Assembly (NCBI RefSeq): GCF_900091725.1
Contig: NZ_FMBW01000006.1
Coordinates: 52,740-116,739, forward strand
Direction: 5' to 3'
Length of the DNA: 64,000 nt
Origin: Streptomyces sp. DvalAA-43
Lineage (GTDB): Bacteria; Actinomycetota; Actinomycetes; Streptomycetales; Streptomycetaceae
Translations under genes and position numbers: made by a program
In this document: positions 60,947 through 64,000 of the stretch, one piece after another
How the letters are laid out: the number at the start of each line of letters is the position of its first letter
Numbering within the stretch: position 1 is the first letter of the stretch
The notes under the pieces: generated by a model
Seen by the model: only the letters and a program-made list of their open reading frames with translations
Databases searched by the model: none
Told to the model about the DNA's origin: nothing

Positions 60947-63544
60947 TTACCAGCGCATGCCGAGGGCATCAAGGTCCGCCCGCCGTTCCGCACTTAGCCT
61001 GTCCGCCCGTTTACGCACGTTGTCCAGCCATGTGCCGAGCTTGACCACCACGACCCCGTCAGCGCCGTTCTGATGGCCTGCCGGACCCTCACCCATCTCC
61101 AGGTGCTCGGCATGCTTCCGAGGCACCCGCAGATGTCCCTCACGGGTATGGAACTGCCGTGCGGCTGCCATGTTGACCGCCCACATGGTGTCCTGTGTCC
61201 GTTTCACCGGCCGTTCTGCTTCCTCGGCGGGTTCGATCCCGAGGACGTTCTCCAGGAGCCATTGCTGTGCGGGCAGGAGCTGCTCCCACCCGTGCCGCTG
61301 CGCCGACACCCAGCGCCCGAGGTCTTCGCCCTGCACGATCACCTTCCCGGTCGCCGCCGGCAGGACCCCGCCGTTCTGGAGCAGGTTCTGAACGAGGCGG
61401 TAGCAGCGCTGCCACCCGGTGTCCCATGCAGGGCACCATCCCGGGTCGATCTCGTCCAGCGCTGCGCGCCGCGCTTTGGTCAAGGCACCCGCACTGTTTT
61501 CGACGGGGAGGCCGGCCTGTCGCCGCTGCGCGTTCTGTTCCCCTGCCCGGGCGGCGAAGCGTTGGTTCTTGGTCCAGGTCCCGATCGGGTATCCGTCCCA
61601 TACCGCAGTGGTGGGCGGCAGCAGGTGACCGTGGGCGGCTGCCCAGGCGCGGGCGGCGGTGAGGCCTTCCTCGAACGCGACGTCCTGATGCGACCAGACC
61701 ATGCCCAGCCCGTCGAGCTGTTCCACCCGCCCCGGATCCAGGCGCCTTGCTTTGTGGGCTTTGCGTTGGTCGGCGAGCCAGGTCCCGAGCGGGAACCCGG
61801 CCGGGACCCAGTGGCCGGGGGTGGTGTAGTCGTACGGCACCCGCAGCTGCTGCGCCCCGGTGTCCTTCACATACCGCACGCATGCCTGGATACCGCGCCG
61901 CCAGAACGTGTTCTCCGGCTCGATGACCCGCAGCTTCACGAACCGTGCCAACAGCGCCGGATCCCGGGGCGTGCTGAACTTCAGCAACTCCTGCGCAGGC
62001 GTGCTCGGTCCCCGCTCGCCCTCCGACACCTCCCGCTCAGCTACCGGCTCGCCTTCCTCGGCTCCCTCCGGTTCCCAACTCCCGCTCCGCATACGGGGAT
62101 CAGCGAGGTGCTCGATCGTTTCGGTGTCATGTGCCCGCAGCGCTGAGAGGACCTTCGCGAGGGTTCCATAAGCATCCGAGGTCAGCATTTCATCCGGACT
62201 TTCACCCGGAGCGAGGAATACCGGAACGACCAGAGATGCAATTTTCCCTTCACCGGGTTTGATTCTCAGGGCGCGTCCGACCATTTGCACGATATCGATC
62301 ATCGACCCCCGCGCATCACAGAATGCGACGGAATCACAATTCGCCGTATCGACACCCTCACCCAGCACCCTCACCGAGCTCAACACCCGCAACGCCGCCG
62401 GCACCGGTCTCTTCCCCGAACGCTCTCCGACCTTGCCGCGCCCCCCGACGCCGCCCTCGACCAGCTGCGCCTGGCCCTGGTTCTGGTCCTCGATGATGTC
62501 GGAGGCGAACTCCTCCAGCACGGCACGCCGGTGGGCGGGTGAGTGTTCGCCGTACAGCCAGTTGGCCCATACCCGCTGCGGTTCCGGGTAGCGCCTGGGG
62601 TTGTCTTCCCATAGCTTCCGGGCTGCGTCGACGATGCCTGTGGCCATGGCTTCGGCTTCGCTGACCCGGCTGTGGAACGTCAGGACCTTGCGCAGGTTCT
62701 CGTCGGCGGCCGCGGTCACGATCCCGGCCTGCAACGCCGCGAGCCGTGCTCCGCGTGCGGCGTCCGACCCGAGCCCGGCCTCTTGGCGCAGCTGATGGAA
62801 CTCGGGATCGGAAATATCGACGCACACCACCTGATACGGGGCTACCAGGCCCCGGCTCACCGCCTGTGAGAGCGTCAGTTTGTACGCCACCGGCCCGAAC
62901 ACCCGCGACTCCGGATCCATGCTCGCGATCAACCGCGGCGCACCGGACTCACCACCCCGGGCGTGCTCGGGCGCTTCCCAGATCCGGGCCGTGGCAGTCA
63001 TGTACAACCGCCGGGTCGCAGGCATCTGTGTCTGGTCGTGCACCGCAGCCCACGGCTTCCCGGCGTACCCACTCGTCCGGTGCGCCTCGTCGAGGACCAT
63101 CAGGTCAAACGCACCAAGGCCGACAGCATGGGCACGCTGGAGAATGCCAAGACCGACAGCGGCGTACGTGGCGAGCACCGTGACCCGCTCCAGACCCCTT
63201 ACCCAGGAGACGAGTTCACCAGGATCGGTCGTGCACGGCACACCGTCGGAGTCTTCCGCGCGCAGTGAGCAGACCCCGACCATCGCTCCCGTACGGCCGC
63301 CCTCCCGCCACGCGGTCGCGGTCTGGGTCAGAAGATCCAGTGTCGGGACCAGGACCAGGACGTGCCGCGCGCCTAGTTTCTCGGCGGCCGCGACGGCGAT
63401 CAGGGTTTTCCCGGAGCCGGTCGCGGCGATGACCTGGGTCCGCAGCCCCTCGGCTGGCAGGTGTCCGCTCGCAGGCGTCTGCAAGACCCTCAGAACCGCG
63501 TCGACCGCCTCCACCTGATGCGGAAACAACTCCTTCAGCGTCAC
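60947..63544 (-). CDS. SF2 helicase with C-terminal helicase-associated domains (TtrA-like)
   Basis: 865 residues. ResIII/SF2 core: Walker A ATGSGKT with K46, DEAH at 152-155, motif III MTATARIW, helicase C motifs SSVRVLGEGVDTANCDSVAF and QMVGRALR (arginine fingers). From about 530 three or more helicase-associated repeats follow (FPLGTWLADQRKAHKARRLD, GYPIGTWTKNQRFAAR, KLGTWLDNVRKRADRLSAER). A helicase-like gene (ttrA) near telomeres is known in Streptomyces linear replicons; here the gene lies next to telomere-type palindromes and points away from them. Role in end transfer or maintenance is inferred. Confidence 0.85.
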   Translation of the reverse strand: MTLKELFPHQVEAVDAVLRVLQTPASGHLPAEGLRTQVIAATGSGKTLIAVAAAEKLGARHVLVLVPTLDLLTQTATAWREGGRTGAMVGVCSLRAEDSDGVPCTTDPGELVSWVRGLERVTVLATYAAVGLGILQRAHAVGLGAFDLMVLDEAHRTSGYAGKPWAAVHDQTQMPATRRLYMTATARIWEAPEHARGGESGAPRLIASMDPESRVFGPVAYKLTLSQAVSRGLVAPYQVVCVDISDPEFHQLRQEAGLGSDAARGARLAALQAGIVTAAADENLRKVLTFHSRVSEAEAMATGIVDAARKLWEDNPRRYPEPQRVWANWLYGEHSPAHRRAVLEEFASDIIEDQNQGQAQLVEGGVGGRGKVGERSGKRPVPAALRVLSSVRVLGEGVDTANCDSVAFCDARGSMIDIVQMVGRALRIKPGEGKIASLVVPVFLAPGESPDEMLTSDAYGTLAKVLSALRAHDTETIEHLADPRMRSGSWEPEGAEEGEPVAEREVSEGERGPSTPAQELLKFSTPRDPALLARFVKLRVIEPENTFWRRGIQACVRYVKDTGAQQLRVPYDYTTPGHWVPAGFPLGTWLADQRKAHKARRLDPGRVEQLDGLGMVWSHQDVAFEEGLTAARAWAAAHGHLLPPTTAVWDGYPIGTWTKNQRFAARAGEQNAQRRQAGLPVENSAGALTKARRAALDEIDPGWCPAWDTGWQRCYRLVQNLLQNGGVLPAATGKVIVQGEDLGRWVSAQRHGWEQLLPAQQWLLENVLGIEPAEEAERPVKRTQDTMWAVNMAAARQFHTREGHLRVPRKHAEHLEMGEGPAGHQNGADGVVVVKLGTWLDNVRKRADRLSAERRADLDALGMRW

Positions 63545-63896
63545 CAGAACTTTCCTCTCCTCGACCGCTTCAGATATATTCCAAGCCAGAAAAGACCCGG
63601 ATCACTGTGCAGCAACATGCTTTTTTCAGCGACAACCAAGACATAGACAATCGACCCCAGGGACAGCGGCAGGGCCTAGGCTGACACTCCTTAATCTAGC
63701 TTGGCATCAAGAGTGACGCACACCGACTGCAGAAGTGTTTCCGAACCGTCAGTCTGTCATCTGCGCAGAGCCGCCCCTGTCAACCCATGAACCTCCTGAC
63801 AGCGACTCAAGGGACCAGAGAACGGGTAGCAAGCCCCGGTCTTCACGACCCGTCACCGCACATCCCAGCAAGACCCCCTAACCCGTAGCCAGCCAA
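63545..63896. other. Noncoding region between helicase gene and telomere-like palindromes
   Basis: No frame is supported. It contains the helicase promoter region: less GC-rich stretches such as AGATATATTCC (63571-63581) and CTTTTTTCAGCG. Typical of subtelomeric spacer. Confidence 0.6.
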
Positions 63897-63988
63897 GGGC
63901 CGTGCGGAGCACGGCCCGCCGCCCGGATCGCGGAGCGATCCGGGCCGCAGTCAACGAAGTTGACTGCCCGGGCCACGGAGTGGACCGG
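63897..63988. repeat. Telomere-like array of GNA-loop palindromes
   Basis: Four adjacent hairpins: stem 9 bp at 63897-63905/63909-63917 (loop GGA); stem 11 bp at 63921-63931/63935-63945 (loop GGA); stem 9 bp at 63947-63955/63959-63967 (loop GAA); stem 9 bp with one mismatch at 63968-63976/63980-63988 (loop GGA). The plus strand, which would be the 3' strand at a right end, carries the purine loops. This is the design of Streptomyces telomeres. Confidence 0.8.
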
Positions 63989-64000
63989 CAACCCCGGACG

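Noticed and set aside
1..64000. CRISPR arrays, rRNA or riboswitches
   Set aside because: No regularly spaced direct repeats of 25-37 bp and no rRNA- or aptamer-like conserved stretches were seen.

Overview
The window is very GC-rich, uses GTG and TTG starts freely, and encodes typical actinomycete families. These include ECF sigma factors, WYL and TetR regulators, F5/8C-CARDB secreted glucanases and IS630/IS110/IS6/ISL3/Tn3-type transposases. This points to a Streptomyces or close relative. Position 63897 to 63988 holds four consecutive palindromes with 3-nt GGA or GAA loops, the architecture of Streptomyces linear-replicon telomeres. They lie 350 bp beyond a large helicase with helicase-associated domains, a gene type known near such ends. 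I read the window as a subtelomeric arm of a linear chromosome or plasmid whose end lies at or just beyond the right edge. The density of broken genes and IS remnants fits that.

Layout. 1-4344: two tandem secreted GH87-type alpha-1,3-glucanases. 4440-7300: an ArsB-like permease among decayed TetR, universal-stress, YcaQ-like and glycosyltransferase remnants. 7514-16900 (minus strand): a translationally coupled block of NUDIX enzymes, methyltransferases, a HemC paralogue, and broken dipeptidase, ABC transporter and kinase genes. 17886-22746: Baeyer-Villiger monooxygenase, SDR, secreted SMP-30 lipoprotein and TetR, with a perfect palindromic operator. 22759-38000: accessory DNA with IS remnants, a GNAT-AAA fusion cut by an IS5-type element, a tyrosine-recombinase module, a MetE-like protein and an SDR. 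38040-43786: a decayed sensor kinase with intact response regulator, an ECF sigma/membrane protein pair, and an OYE-family reductase divergent from a TetR. 43945-47865: IS mosaic and plasmid-like small genes (DciA-like, DUF6083, HTH-zinc protein) with GTTTCAT repeats. 48217-49447: a SnoaL-like protein and an unrecognised protein. 49611-54976: a DNA-alkylation repair operon led by its own ECF sigma factor. 55060-60662: pseudogenes, methionine aminopeptidase, a SnoaL/WYL pair and a DUF4240 protein. 60947-64000: helicase and telomere-like end.

How genes work together. In the alkylation operon, two Ogt-type methyltransferases, an Ada-type zinc-domain protein, AlkB, Tag, AlkA, a second 2OG-Fe(II) oxygenase and one unknown protein follow an ECF sigma factor. 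The same 30-bp promoter-like element precedes the first Ogt gene and the sigma gene. The minus-strand NUDIX/methyltransferase block keeps stop/start overlaps (TTGA, GTGA) even where genes are frameshifted, so it was once one operon; its product is unknown. Many frameshifts fall in G/C runs, so some 'pseudogenes' may be sequencing errors, but missing catalytic cores, an in-frame stop and IS junctions show real decay as well.
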